From NCBI GenBank assembly GCA_030683155.1, contig JAUXMV010000001.1:62001-126000 (forward strand): DNA of 64,000 nt. Reading direction: 5' to 3'. Position numbers and translations under genes: made by a program. Below are positions 1-9,734 of this stretch, piece by piece; the stretch's first letter is position 1, and each line of letters begins with the position of its first letter. Below the pieces are notes generated by a model. That model was not told where the DNA came from. It saw only the letters and a list, made by a program, of their open reading frames with translations, and searched no databases. This DNA comes from Bacteroidales bacterium (GTDB lineage: Bacteria; Bacteroidota; Bacteroidia; Bacteroidales; F082).

Positions 1-1
1 G

Positions 2-145
2 CGTCTCAATATGTCAACCAAAGAAATTTCTTCCATAACAGGTCAATCGCTCAGAAGCATTGATGTCGCCAGAACCAGGCTTCGTCAAAAACTCAATCTG
101 ACCAATGCAGAGATTGGTTTGATTGAGTATCTTTCATGTCTTTGA
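2..145 (+). CDS. C-terminal tail of a LuxR-type HTH regulator (partial)
   Basis: An open frame enters from the left edge and stops at TGA 143-145, giving 47 residues. It reads as the end of a helix-turn-helix: an MSTKEIS segment, then SLRSIDVARTRLRQKL, which is the turn and recognition helix of the LuxR/GerE domain found at the end of many Bacteroidetes sensor proteins with TPR or propeller repeats. The sensory part lies outside the window, so the signal is unknown. The expected role is DNA binding and transcription control in the cytoplasm. The frame is short, but the match to the family pattern is good. Confidence 0.7.
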   Translation, partial: RLNMSTKEISSITGQSLRSIDVARTRLRQKLNLTNAEIGLIEYLSCL

Positions 146-302
146 CAAAACCTAGCTCACAAACATTCAATAAGGAATCTGATTCTTCCATACAATAGCT
201 TTTCAGATCATAAAGGTCTATAAATCAATGTTTAATGCATTTTTGTAGTAAAGATGTAGTAAAGCATTTAAATTTTTGTAGCAAAGAAGTGCACAGGAAT
301 TG

Positions 303-334
303 TTTGTGGCCCCTTTTTATCCTGAATATTTTTG
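303..334 (+). promoter_or_regulatory. Bacteroidetes-type promoter of the 369 gene
   Basis: TTTG at 303-306 is followed after 20 bases by TATTTTTG at 327-334. This fits the Bacteroidetes primary sigma-factor consensus TTTG-N19-21-TAnnTTTG exactly. The expected start of transcription is near 341, about 28 bases before the ATG at 369. The rest of 146-302 is AT-rich and shows no gene. Confidence 0.65.
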
Positions 335-368
335 CAGCGGTTTAAATCCTTACTAAAATCATGCAATC

Positions 369-2297
369 ATGAAGTTAAAAACTGCAATTTTATCCCTGTT
401 AATATTTTGTTCGTTACTATCAAAAACCTATTCTCAGCACACACATGCTGAATGGTCCAAACATATCACAGCAAACGAACAAACAGCTTTCAACAATGTT
501 TTGTTCGATGGTGAATCGGTTATTTCAAATGGTTATTGGTATCTGGGTGCTGAATATGAAGGAGTTACGTTGCCATACCATACCAGTAGCAATGCCCTGA
601 TTGTGAAATCGGACTTGAATGGAAATAAAATATGGCATGCTACCATGGTGGGCGAAGGGTACGAAACGTTTTTCGATATGGCATTGGATAGTGAAAATAA
701 TGTTGTGGCTGTGGGATGGTCTTCATCAAACGACACCATCAGGATAAATGGCGAAGTTGTTTATGTGCCGGATATGGAATGGACATCGAGAGGAATTGTA
801 GCTAAATTCTCCGGCATCGACGGCAGTTTAATCTGGTACAAACCAATATTACCCTTCGAGGAATATTACAATATGTCGATAACCAGGGTCACAATTGATG
901 CCGCTGATAACATCTACATTTCCGGATACTCCAATACCAGTTTTGCTATTGATGGCATAGAATTTCTTTACACACAGAATGGATGGGGAACCCAGACATT
1001 CATTGCCAAACTTGATGCACAGGGAGCAGCAGTATGGGGGTCGAATTTTAATTTTATAAGTTCAGGTGATCCGGGTTGGTCTAATTCAAGGGCGCTTGTT
1101 ACGAAAAATGATGAACTGTTTCTTGCAATTGAATATTCAAAACCACTCATCGTTGGCGACAGTATTTTGCCCTATCAGGGGGAAGGTTTTTATGATTGGA
1201 TTGCCATTGTAAAACTCTCTGCCGATGGTGCGATTTTTTCGGATGTAATCGCATATGGCAGTGAAATGAACCAAAATCTGACCCGTTTGAAACTGGATCA
1301 TAATGGTAATGTTGTTGTTGCCGGTTTTTTTGAATCCGAGTCTGATTTCAATATACAGGGCATTCAGCCTATGTCTTATGGCGTTGAAGATGCATACGTC
1401 GCAAAGTTCACAAATAATCTTGAACTGATCTGGGTTAAAAGTATGGGAAGTGAGTTTGCAACAAGAGCTTTTAACCTGAATATAGATGCTGATAACAGAA
1501 ATTTTGTCGGAGGCGGCTTCGACAGTTATACCCCCTTTTATTTTGAGGGCCATAAAGTGATTGAAGCCGAAAGCCCCAACAGCCTTGGAATGTTTCAGGT
1601 AATCATAAATGAGGATGGTGAATTTGAAAAAGCATTTGCGTTGCATGGAGGCGGAATTGAATCCAGAGTGGAGTACAGGGATGCTGTTGTGCTCCAAAAT
1701 GATCAGATATATGCTGTGGGTGCATCGGTCGAAGATGTTGAGTTCATTGAAGGAAATACTTTTTCTTCGATTCATGATGCCGGTTTTTTCATGAAGTGGG
1801 ACTTATCAAAGACCTATTATAAAGCAGAATTCGAGGTGAAGGATGTTGATGGCAATCTTATCGGCAATGCCGTGATAACCCTGGGAAACAATACAAACGC
1901 AGCCAACAATTATTCCTTTTTTCAACTGGAACCGGGAATTTACAACTACAGTGTAACGCTGAATGGTTTTAACACTGTTCAGGGCAATGTTGAAATAACA
2001 GATCAGAATGAAACGGTTGCAGTAACGATGATTTCAGGCGCGGTATCGGTTCCCGGTATTTCCATGTCCTCAGTCAGTTTGTTCCCAAATCCGTCAAGTT
2101 CAACTGTTTCATTGATTATGGGTTCTGACATTCAAGAAGTAACAATTACAGATACCAGTGGCAGAATCATGTACAAGCGACAAGTCGGTGCAAATTCAAT
2201 ACAGATTGACATCTCAGATTTTCCGGGCGGTTTTTACCTGATTCACCTGACTTCACAAAATGAAACTACGGTCAGAAAGATGTTTGTTAAAAAATAA
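369..2297 (+). CDS. T9SS-exported propeller-like surface protein
   Basis: This is a 642-residue secreted protein. Residues 1-22 are a signal peptide (KLKTAILSLLIFCSLL core, then TYSQ). Residues about 30-470 hold repeated units in which a hydrophobic strand is followed by a W-x-x or G-x-x motif, such as NGNKIWHATMVG and VAGFF, like the SBBP/beta-propeller repeats of secreted Bacteroidetes proteins. Residues about 480-555 look like a carboxypeptidase-regulatory or PEGA-type beta-sandwich (FEVKDVDGNLIGNAVITL). Residues about 565-642 are a type A T9SS sorting domain (SLFPNPSSSTVSL, then GGFYLIHL and a basic end). It should cross the outer membrane by T9SS. The ligand is unknown and no catalytic motif is seen. 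Confidence 0.85.
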   Translation: MKLKTAILSLLIFCSLLSKTYSQHTHAEWSKHITANEQTAFNNVLFDGESVISNGYWYLGAEYEGVTLPYHTSSNALIVKSDLNGNKIWHATMVGEGYETFFDMALDSENNVVAVGWSSSNDTIRINGEVVYVPDMEWTSRGIVAKFSGIDGSLIWYKPILPFEEYYNMSITRVTIDAADNIYISGYSNTSFAIDGIEFLYTQNGWGTQTFIAKLDAQGAAVWGSNFNFISSGDPGWSNSRALVTKNDELFLAIEYSKPLIVGDSILPYQGEGFYDWIAIVKLSADGAIFSDVIAYGSEMNQNLTRLKLDHNGNVVVAGFFESESDFNIQGIQPMSYGVEDAYVAKFTNNLELIWVKSMGSEFATRAFNLNIDADNRNFVGGGFDSYTPFYFEGHKVIEAESPNSLGMFQVIINEDGEFEKAFALHGGGIESRVEYRDAVVLQNDQIYAVGASVEDVEFIEGNTFSSIHDAGFFMKWDLSKTYYKAEFEVKDVDGNLIGNAVITLGNNTNAANNYSFFQLEPGIYNYSVTLNGFNTVQGNVEITDQNETVAVTMISGAVSVPGISMSSVSLFPNPSSSTVSLIMGSDIQEVTITDTSGRIMYKRQVGANSIQIDISDFPGGFYLIHLTSQNETTVRKMFVKK

Positions 2298-2405
2298 TTT
2301 TATCCCGATGTGCGGAGAAGAAACAACATGATGAAAATATATAGGAGCAATCAAATTTCTTTTGACTTATGTAAACCTAAATATCATTGCAAAAACTCAT
2401 AAATT

Positions 2406-2597
2406 ATGGAAGAAATATCAGACGATTCAAAAGATGAATCAAAACTCGAAGATAACATTCAAAGGCTTCTTGAGCAAAACAGAATCAATACGCAGGCATT
2501 GAGAAAACTGCTCAATTTCATGGAAGGAAAAACGTCTGCAGAAGATACCCCTTCAGCCAAAAGCCAGGATAAAGCTATCGATGAATTAAAAAACTAA
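2406..2597 (+). CDS. Small charged coiled-coil-like protein
   Basis: This 63-residue acidic protein has no signal peptide or membrane segment. Residues 12-42 (KLEDNIQRLLEQNRINTQAL) carry leucines and isoleucines in a heptad-like spacing, so a short coiled coil is likely. It lies between two T9SS surface-protein genes, 108 bases after the first and 30 before the second, and may be co-transcribed with the second. No family is recognised. It is kept as a real gene because of its spacing and clean start; a chance frame is possible. Confidence 0.5.
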   Translation: MEEISDDSKDESKLEDNIQRLLEQNRINTQALRKLLNFMEGKTSAEDTPSAKSQDKAIDELKN

Positions 2598-2627
2598 ACA
2601 GTAATTATTAACCAAATACTATTTGCT

Positions 2628-5600
2628 ATGAGCAGAAATTTTATTTTGAAATCAGGGTTGCCTCTGTTGGCCCTCTTGTTGTTTACCTTAAGCACAATCC
2701 GTGTTTACCCGGATGAGATACAAGATAAAGGGGTAACTACTTATCCTTTATTAGAGACCTTTGAAGGAGGAGTGTTTCCACCGGCAAACTGGACCTTGTA
2801 CAGTCTGATGAATAACACACAAAACTGGGAGCTTGATCCATGGATCAACCACACTGAGGGAGGAACAAATTCAGCATTCCACAACCAAAGCTATGAGTTT
2901 GCAATGGACAACTGGTTAGTTTCACCCCAAATAAGTATGCCCGCCCAAGGATATTACTACCTTGAATTCTGGAGTTGGCTGGCAAATAACTGGGCCTACA
3001 AAAAGAGCAGTATTCTGGTAAGCACCGGAAGTCCTGATCCGGCCAACAATGATTATGTTGAAGTTTGGATGCTGACAGAAACCAATAATGCCTGGAACTG
3101 GTATCAATATTTTGTAAACCTTCAGGCTTATGCCGGACAGAACATATATGTAGCTTTCCGATATGAAGGAGACCCATGGGGTCACACCTGGTATCTTGAT
3201 GATATTGGTTTAGGGCATGAAATTGACGACTCACCTGTGCTGAATGTCAGCACTTCAGAAGTTTATCAGGGGGTAGGAGTGAATGGAACAGGCTCAAAAA
3301 CCTTTGATGTTATTAATGGTGGAATTCTTGACCTGAATTTCGATATCGCAATTGAATACCTCAATGCAGAAGGATGGCTTTCAGTAAATCCAACCAGTGG
3401 AAGTTTAGGTACACATGCTTCGGCTGAAATATTGCTAAATTTCGATGCTACAAGTCTGAGCTTTGGAACATATCAGGCGAACCTTAACATAAGCAGTAAC
3501 GACCCTGTGAATCCAACAACTACAGTGCTTGTAACTTTGGAAGTAATTGATGCCAACGTCTATCCATTTATAGAGAATTTTGAAAGTGAATCTTTTCCAC
3601 CTATTGGTTGGACAATGTATGACTCCGATGGTGACGGGAGTGCATGGTACCAAAGCTGGTATAACAATACGCCCGGCGGACAATATTCCGCTTATCATGG
3701 ATGGGGTCAACAAAACCAGGATGGTTGGTTGGTTACTCCGCAAATTACAATTCCAGAAACAGGATTTTTTTATCTTTCTTTTTGGAGCCTTGTCGGTGAT
3801 ATCAGCTACTATGGCAAGAACAGTGTTATGGTCAGTACCGGAAGCGGCAACCCTGCAAGCGGAAATTTTGTTGAGGTTTGGACTGTTGGGGAAGTTGTAG
3901 ATAACTGGGTTCAACATTTCATTAACCTTGAAGTATATGCAGGTGAAGACGTATACATCGCTTTCAGGTATGAAGGTGAATTTGCTCATTATTGGATTAT
4001 TGATGATATTTCATTGGGCGAAGAGATAGACGACTCACCCGTTTTGAACGTAAGTACGTTGGAGATTAGCCAGACAGTAGGGCAGGATGGCGCTGGTTCA
4101 AAGACCTTTAAAGTGATGAATGATGGTATTCAAAACCTGACTTACGGTATAGAAATTGAATTTCTTAGTGGCAGCTCCTGGTTAACAGCAAGTCCAACCA
4201 GTGGTAGTATTCCGGCAAAGTCAAACCAAACGATTTCTTTAGCCTTCAATGCTTCTGGACTCGAACTGGGTGTATATCAGGCAAATATTATCATTGCAAG
4301 CAATGATCTCGTGAACCCAACTGCTACTATAGCTGTAACACTCAATGTATTGGAAGCCCAAGCGGTAAATCTAACAGTAATTTACCCACAATACACCTTC
4401 CCAACCAGTATTTCATCCAATGGAATGCATGTGTCGGGAAGCCAGTTTGGTGGAATGAACAGCTATTTGTGGACAATGTTTAGTGGAACCCGTGAATTCT
4501 CTGGTGATGCACAAGGGGTTTCTTACAACGGAATTGTGGCAGGCACCTATGATACTGAATTTCAATACGAAGGAATGGAAGTGAGTACTGCCGGAATATG
4601 GGATAAAACGACAAACCAATGGCAGTTTCTGGGGATGAACCCTGAAGCACCAGAAATTTTTGGCACTTTTTATAACAGTGCTTATGATATTACAGCTGAT
4701 GGAACCACAATCGTTGGAATGCAATGGTATGCTGACTGGTCAGTAAAGGCTTTCAGTTGGACAGAGGCTGACGGATATGACATGATTGGATCGCCAATTC
4801 AGGCAAACAGCAGAGCAAACGGAATCAGTGCCAACGGAAGTGTCATCTACGGTTGGGCTGAACCAAACTGGACCAGAACGCCTGTTATCTGGTATAACGA
4901 TGAAATTATCTACTTGGATGAAACACAGTATGGCGAGGCTTTTGGCGCCTCGGCCAGCGGTAATTATGTAACAGGTACTTTAGGTTGGGAAGGCGGCTTC
5001 ATCTGGTCACCAACAGAAGGTACTACAATATTCACAAACAGCCTGAATCTTGGTACGTTAAATCCTCTAAAGGTTCTTGATGATGGTACTGTATTCGGAT
5101 ACACAGGCGAAGGATTTCCCCCGCAACCTCCAGGCAGGAGAGCTTTTGTGAGACATCCTGATGGCAGCATGGAAACTTTTAATGAGTATGCAGCGGGCAG
5201 AGGCTGGTTTGATGCCGCAGACTGGATATTCTTTAGTATCAATGATGTAACACCCGATGGTAATAAATTCATCGGAGCAGCCGAATTACCATCAGGTGAG
5301 TGGATAAGCTTTGTTCTGGATTTGAATCCCGGAAATCCTGGTATTGAAATTAACCCAATGGAGATAGCTGAGTCTCTTCCTCCCGGGGATTCATCCGTAC
5401 AAACATTAACCATTGAAAATGTTGGTGATGCTTTGCTTCATTACGACATTATTGTTCAATACACTGCTGCTGAACCAAATGTTCGGCATGTGCCAACTGG
5501 TATTGAATTTAAGTCGGGAAAACTTCCTTTGGTGAATCAAAAGGCAAGTGTTCAGGATAAAGGTGCCAACATAGCAAGCAACAGAAATACTGTACTTCAT

Positions 5601-6500
5601 TACGACGGCCCTAATGCCAACGCCATTGGGTTGATGACTGGCGGAACTTTTTATGGAGCAGCACGCTTTCCATCGGAGCTAACTTCAATATTTGAAAACT
5701 ATCAATTTGAATCAGTAGATGTTTATGTAAACGCCAGTCCAACAAGCCTTAAGCTTATTGTTTGGGATGCAGGAACCACGACTTCTCCCGGATCAATTCT
5801 CTATCAGCAAAATTTTACTCCTGTCCCGGAAAGCTGGAATACAGTTGTACTTAACAATGCAATTACGATCAGCGGATCAGATATCTGGATAGGTTTTGAA
5901 GTCATACACCCGGCAGAAACATACGTTCTGGGGATTGATGGTGGCCCTGCAGCGCAAGATGGCGATTGGGTGAGTGAGGATGGAACCAATTGGGAACATC
6001 TCTCCGGCTATGGCATAAATAGCAACTGGAATATCCGTGCAAATATTTCATTCAATGGCATGAATTGGTTGAGCGTTAATCCGGTAACCGGAGTGATTGA
6101 TGGAGCTTCTACCCAGGATATAGCTATTTCATTTAATGCTGAAGAAATGGAAGTTAATACTTACACTGCAAATCTGAGAATTACTAGTAACGATTCTGAC
6201 AACACACTTTTAATTATCCCGGTAACGCTAGAGGTTGAAACAGGCATCTCAGTCATCGAATTGCAGCAGAATGATGTCAGTTTATTTCCAAACCCTGCCA
6301 GCAATCAATTGCAGATTCATTCAAATCATCTGATAGAAAGAATAAGCATAACAGATATTTCAGGTAAAACAGTCTATACAGCGCATGATAACCGGCACCA
6401 TACAACGCTGGATTTAACATTCCTGAATAATGGGATGTATTTAATTCAGGTTACTACAAGTCAGGGAACTTACGCCAAAAAATTACAGGTTATCAAATAA
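2628..6500 (+). CDS. T9SS-exported cleaved-adhesin/HAF-repeat protein
   Basis: This is a 1290-residue surface protein. A hydrophobic N-terminus (residues 1-28) acts as the signal. Two choice-of-anchor J/cleaved-adhesin domains (about 42-200 and 316-470; ETFEGGVFPPANW and ENFESESFPPIGW, each ending DDIxLG) are each followed by a roughly 110-residue Ig-like unit (WLSVNPTSG ... YQANLNISSND). Residues about 580-890 are HAF-like repeats (ANGISANGSVIYGWAE and similar). A further beta-sandwich contains WLSVNPVTG, and the last 75 residues are a T9SS type A sorting domain (SLFPNPASN, GMYLIQV). An adhesive or binding role at the cell surface is inferred from the cleaved-adhesin family. The first two domain pairs are an internal duplication. 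Confidence 0.85.
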   Translation: MSRNFILKSGLPLLALLLFTLSTIRVYPDEIQDKGVTTYPLLETFEGGVFPPANWTLYSLMNNTQNWELDPWINHTEGGTNSAFHNQSYEFAMDNWLVSPQISMPAQGYYYLEFWSWLANNWAYKKSSILVSTGSPDPANNDYVEVWMLTETNNAWNWYQYFVNLQAYAGQNIYVAFRYEGDPWGHTWYLDDIGLGHEIDDSPVLNVSTSEVYQGVGVNGTGSKTFDVINGGILDLNFDIAIEYLNAEGWLSVNPTSGSLGTHASAEILLNFDATSLSFGTYQANLNISSNDPVNPTTTVLVTLEVIDANVYPFIENFESESFPPIGWTMYDSDGDGSAWYQSWYNNTPGGQYSAYHGWGQQNQDGWLVTPQITIPETGFFYLSFWSLVGDISYYGKNSVMVSTGSGNPASGNFVEVWTVGEVVDNWVQHFINLEVYAGEDVYIAFRYEGEFAHYWIIDDISLGEEIDDSPVLNVSTLEISQTVGQDGAGSKTFKVMNDGIQNLTYGIEIEFLSGSSWLTASPTSGSIPAKSNQTISLAFNASGLELGVYQANIIIASNDLVNPTATIAVTLNVLEAQAVNLTVIYPQYTFPTSISSNGMHVSGSQFGGMNSYLWTMFSGTREFSGDAQGVSYNGIVAGTYDTEFQYEGMEVSTAGIWDKTTNQWQFLGMNPEAPEIFGTFYNSAYDITADGTTIVGMQWYADWSVKAFSWTEADGYDMIGSPIQANSRANGISANGSVIYGWAEPNWTRTPVIWYNDEIIYLDETQYGEAFGASASGNYVTGTLGWEGGFIWSPTEGTTIFTNSLNLGTLNPLKVLDDGTVFGYTGEGFPPQPPGRRAFVRHPDGSMETFNEYAAGRGWFDAADWIFFSINDVTPDGNKFIGAAELPSGEWISFVLDLNPGNPGIEINPMEIAESLPPGDSSVQTLTIENVGDALLHYDIIVQYTAAEPNVRHVPTGIEFKSGKLPLVNQKASVQDKGANIASNRNTVLHYDGPNANAIGLMTGGTFYGAARFPSELTSIFENYQFESVDVYVNASPTSLKLIVWDAGTTTSPGSILYQQNFTPVPESWNTVVLNNAITISGSDIWIGFEVIHPAETYVLGIDGGPAAQDGDWVSEDGTNWEHLSGYGINSNWNIRANISFNGMNWLSVNPVTGVIDGASTQDIAISFNAEEMEVNTYTANLRITSNDSDNTLLIIPVTLEVETGISVIELQQNDVSLFPNPASNQLQIHSNHLIERISITDISGKTVYTAHDNRHHTTLDLTFLNNGMYLIQVTTSQGTYAKKLQVIK

Positions 6501-6555
6501 CCCGGATGTATTTTGATTGATATTGCCTCAAGTCGTTTGACTTTTTGAGGAGGAT

Positions 6556-6587
6556 AAAAAGGGGAAGTGAACAGCTTTCCCTTTTTT
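6556..6587 (+). terminator. Rho-independent terminator
   Basis: The stem AAAAGGGGAAG (6557-6567) pairs with CTTTCCCTTTT (6575-6585) with one G-T pair, and the 3' arm runs into a T tract. It lies 56 bases after the stop of the 2628-6500 gene. Confidence 0.65.
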
Positions 6588-6680
6588 GATCATGAAGGGT
6601 GTTTCACTGAATGGTGTAAGTAGGTTATCAGGAAATTTTGTGGCAGAAAGATAGTGCAAGTCGACACAACTTCACTAATT

Positions 6681-6973
6681 AGGGCTCGCTGAAAAAATCC
6701 TAATCTATTGTAATATAATAAGTTAATTCGATAGTATTTTATTTCTTTTGTAAGGATTTGTGAGATATTGGTTAAAAAAATTTGCATCAGATATTTCGGT
6801 GCGCTGCACCTTTAAATACACCACCAGACAAAATTCTACAAAGATTACCGGTGCGCTGCACCTGAAAACTGAGCCACAGAGTGGCGATAATATTTAGTGA
6901 AAATACAAATAGAATTGAAACAAGAGGTGCAGCGCACCGAAATATCAACATTCTGAGATTTTCAGCAAGCCCT
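6681..6973. repeat. MITE-like palindromic element with GGTGCAGCGCACC cores
   Basis: The 293-bp segment has inverted ends (AGGGCTCGCTGAAAAAATC at 6681 and GATTTTCAGCAAGCCCT at 6957). It contains three copies of the palindromic core GGTGCGCTGCACC/GGTGCAGCGCACC, near 6798, 6851 and 6927. Its left half is the reverse complement of 47170-47300, and its right half matches 47125-47200 in the forward sense, so it is built from two opposed halves of the same dispersed repeat. No transposase is encoded. It lies in a 600-base gap that has no convincing gene. Confidence 0.6.
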
Positions 6974-7099
6974 CATGCGTTATAAACATAGGACTAACTA
7001 GTAGAATAAATGAATTAAAAATTTATTTTTTGAACAATAGTTTCAAAATACTGTTTAATGTTTATTCTAAATAGTTAAACAATTTAATAAATAAGAAAA

Positions 7100-7606
7100 A
7101 TGAAAAATCTATTTGTAATTATGTTCGCCCTTGCAATTTCAGTAAGCGCTTTTAGTCAGAAAAAGGATGTTGTTGATGTAGCAATAAGCTCTACGGACCA
7201 TACAACGCTTGTGGCTGCCGTAACAGCAGCTGATTTGGTAACAGTTTTAAAAGGAACTGGTCCATTCACCGTATTTGCACCGACAAATGCCGCTTTCGCA
7301 AAACTTCCGGCCGGAACGGTTGAAAGTTTGCTGAAACCGGAAAACAAAGCGCAACTATCAAAAATTCTGACCTATCATGTTGTAAGCGGCAATCTTGACG
7401 CAGCAGCAGTAGTTGCTGCAATTAAAGAAGGTAAAGGTAAAGTTGAATTAACAACAGTAAGTGGCGGAAAATTAGTTGCTTCCATGGACAATGGAAAAGT
7501 GAAACTTACAGATGAAGCAGGCAATGCCGCTTATGTTACAGCAACTGACCTGAAAGGAAGCAATGGCGTGATCCATGTAATTGACGGAGTTGTTCTACCT
7601 AAGTAA
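7100..7606 (+). CDS. Secreted fasciclin-domain protein
   Basis: This 168-residue protein has a signal peptide (MKNLFVIMFALAISVSAFSQ) and a single fasciclin/FAS1 domain from about 25 to the end. The family signatures are visible: the H1-like segment GTGPFTVFAPTNAAFAKLP, the central LTYHVVSG, and the H2-like NGVIHVIDGVVLPK. FAS1 domains act in adhesion and appear as periplasmic or surface proteins in Bacteroidetes. It stands alone between a MITE-like element and its own terminator. Length and motif order are normal for a one-domain member. Confidence 0.93.
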   Translation: MKNLFVIMFALAISVSAFSQKKDVVDVAISSTDHTTLVAAVTAADLVTVLKGTGPFTVFAPTNAAFAKLPAGTVESLLKPENKAQLSKILTYHVVSGNLDAAAVVAAIKEGKGKVELTTVSGGKLVASMDNGKVKLTDEAGNAAYVTATDLKGSNGVIHVIDGVVLPK

Positions 7607-7620
7607 TCTCATTTTCAGAT

Positions 7621-7654
7621 AAAAAATCCTTCGCAAAGTCGAGGGATTTTTTTT
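7621..7654 (+). terminator. Rho-independent terminator of the fasciclin gene
   Basis: The stem ATCCTTCG (7626-7633) pairs with CGAGGGAT (7640-7647) around a six-base loop, followed by eight Ts. It begins 15 bases after the stop codon. Confidence 0.8.
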
Positions 7655-8000
7655 GCCTGCTTTTGTCTGAAAAATGATTCAAGCTATCCTAATCATTCAA
7701 AATGTGAAACTTAACTGTTAAACAATTCAAAGATATTTTGAAATGCTGTTGTGAAAATCCAAAACAATACCCTTCAATGTTTTTGAATAAACTCATTTTT
7801 GTTGTTTAATCATACTTAATAAAAGTTAAACGTGATATGATTGTGTATATTTTGCTTATAGTTTCTTTACAATAACGACTACTTTTAGTTTTATTAAATT
7901 TGGCTTTTGATAATGGCAAAGCCATTGAAAGCCTTTTACAACTCGAATAAATTAAGAACGTTCAATTTATAATTCACCTGCAATTTAATTTGAAATAATT
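7655..8000. other. Intergenic stretch, no gene seen
   Basis: This AT-rich stretch separates the terminator from the reductase gene. I see no open frame with coding character. A TATATTTTG string near 7847 resembles a -7 box but does not fit the consensus spacing. Confidence 0.5.
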
Positions 8001-8975
8001 ATGAAACAAAACCTACCACTCCGTTCTATTGGCAAATCCGATCTTATGATAACGCCTATAGGTCTAGGCTGCTGGCAATTCAGTAAACAAAAGAATATGG
8101 CCGGAAAATTTTGGCCGGTTATAGAGGATGATCTTATCAAAAAGATGGTCGGAATATCTCTGGAAGGCGGCATTAACTGGTTTGATACAGCCGAAATTTA
8201 TGGCAACGGCGCTTCAGAAAAGGCATTGGCTGCAGCGCTCAAAGACATTGATAAAAAGCCGGGCGAAATTGTCATTGCTACAAAATGGTGGCCCATGTTC
8301 AGGTTTGCTTCAAATATAGCCAAAACAATTGATCAGCGGATAGAAGCACTTGCTCCTTACCCCATTGATTTATATCAGGTTCATCAGCCCTGGGGTTTCT
8401 CAAATGAGAAAGCCGAGATGGAAGCAATGGCGCAATTGGTTAAAGAACAAAAGATTCGCTACGTCGGAGTAAGTAATTTTTCGGCTGCAAAAATGAGGTC
8501 GGCATGGGAGATACTTCAGAAGTATGACATTCAACTTGTTTCCAATCAGGTGAGGTACAATCTCCTCGATCGCAAAATTGAGTCCAATGGCGTATTGCAA
8601 ACCGCCAAAGAACTTGGAATTACAATCATAGCATATTCACCACTGGCACAGGGACTTGCTACCGGAAAGTTCCATGACAATCCGGAATTGCTAAAAAATA
8701 TCGGGATGCGAAAATATTCTTCTGCTTTCAAGCTTGCCGGACTTGAAAAGAGCAGACCGCTGGTGAAATCTGTTCAGGAACTTGCAGTCAAATACAATGT
8801 TACTCCCTCTCAGATTGCGCTCAACTGGCTGATCAATTCACATGGAGATACTGTTGTAGCTATTCCCGGCGCAACCAAAGAATCGCATGCAGTTGAGAAT
8901 GCAGGAGCAATGTCGTTCAAATTGACTGCAGAAGATATTTCTTCTCTGGACAAGAAAAGTTACATCTTCAGATAG
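8001..8975 (+). CDS. Aldo/keto reductase
   Basis: This is a 324-residue cytoplasmic NAD(P)H-dependent oxidoreductase of the aldo/keto reductase superfamily. The TIM-barrel landmarks occur in order: GLGCWQFS near the start, the catalytic Asp and Tyr in NWFDTAEIYGNGASE (about 54-68), the Lys in IATKWW (about 93), VHQPWG with the active-site His, and YVGVSNFS. The C-terminal cofactor-binding segment is VAIPGATKESHAVEN. The sequence resembles the Tas/YajO-type group of general reductases. The substrate cannot be read from sequence. It appears to be a single-gene unit. Confidence 0.93.
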   Translation: MKQNLPLRSIGKSDLMITPIGLGCWQFSKQKNMAGKFWPVIEDDLIKKMVGISLEGGINWFDTAEIYGNGASEKALAAALKDIDKKPGEIVIATKWWPMFRFASNIAKTIDQRIEALAPYPIDLYQVHQPWGFSNEKAEMEAMAQLVKEQKIRYVGVSNFSAAKMRSAWEILQKYDIQLVSNQVRYNLLDRKIESNGVLQTAKELGITIIAYSPLAQGLATGKFHDNPELLKNIGMRKYSSAFKLAGLEKSRPLVKSVQELAVKYNVTPSQIALNWLINSHGDTVVAIPGATKESHAVENAGAMSFKLTAEDISSLDKKSYIFR

Positions 8976-9120
8976 TCGTATAACCTTCGAAAACGATCTG
9001 ATTTTGATAACTTTTGTGAATGCAAAAGATAATAAGAATTCACCATAAAGAGTTTTACTCTTCTGGAATTACCTTTCACAAGACATGTTGTCAATAGGTT
9101 TTTTATAGACAAGTATAACG

Positions 9121-9154
9121 AAGGCAAAAGATGATAATCATGGTTGCCTTTTTT
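9121..9154 (+). terminator. Rho-independent terminator
   Basis: AAGGCAA (9121-9127) pairs with TTGCCTT (9144-9150) and is followed by TTTT. It lies about 145 bases after the aldo/keto reductase stop, with no gene in between. Confidence 0.6.
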
Positions 9155-9207
9155 GCAATATGACTTTCAGTTTTCCATACTTAGCGTAAGGTTATAAGTC
9201 TGCTTCC

Positions 9208-9236
9208 TTTGGCAAAAAGCATTCGTGTTATATTTG
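9208..9236 (+). promoter_or_regulatory. Probable promoter of the TspO gene
   Basis: TATATTTG at 9229-9236 matches the Bacteroidetes -7 box TAnnTTTG. A TTTG at 9208-9211 lies 17 bases upstream, slightly closer than usual. The gene starts 24 bases further on. Confidence 0.45.
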
Positions 9237-9260
9237 CATTTAACTTAAGCACAATTAATT

Positions 9261-9734
9261 ATGAAGACCGCTGACATTTTGAAACTCATCATATCCATCA
9301 TCCTGCCGCTTTCGGTTGGGGCAATTGCGGGAATATTTACTGCCCAGGCTGTCCCAGATTGGTATGCCGGACTCAGACAGCCATCGTTCAATCCGCCCAA
9401 ATGGATCTTTGGACCTGTATGGACAACACTTTATATCGTGATGGGCTTTTCATTTTTCCTGATTTGGAAAATGAAACCAACCAAAGAACGCAACCGCGCC
9501 ATTCTGATATTTTTAGTGCATTTGCTTTTGAACTTTGGCTGGAGCTTTTTCTTTTTCTATTTTAAAATGATTGGGATCGCATTGATTGAAATCATTTTGT
9601 TATGGTCAACAATCGTTCTTATGCTTTTCAGTTTTTATCGATTGAAGCCATTGGCAGCTTACCTGAATATTCCTTACTTGTTGTGGGTGACATTCGCCAC
9701 GGCGCTGAATGCAGCGTATTTTTTTCTGAATTAA
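9261..9734 (+). CDS. TspO/MBR family membrane protein
   Basis: This 157-residue integral membrane protein has five hydrophobic segments, as in the TspO/peripheral benzodiazepine receptor family. The family signatures are GIFTAQAVPDWYAGLRQPSFNPPKW near residues 25-50, GPVWTTLYIVMGFSFFLIWK after it, and LLNFGWSFFFF in the third helix. TspO proteins bind porphyrins and sterols and have been linked to stress and tetrapyrrole handling. Length is normal. Two coupled DoxX-like membrane-protein genes follow after 180 bases, but no shared operon is evident. Confidence 0.93.
   Translation: MKTADILKLIISIILPLSVGAIAGIFTAQAVPDWYAGLRQPSFNPPKWIFGPVWTTLYIVMGFSFFLIWKMKPTKERNRAILIFLVHLLLNFGWSFFFFYFKMIGIALIEIILLWSTIVLMLFSFYRLKPLAAYLNIPYLLWVTFATALNAAYFFLN

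Noticed and set aside
6590-6787. A 65-codon minus-strand frame
   Set aside because: It overlaps the end of the palindromic element and is not conserved in the other copies as a protein.
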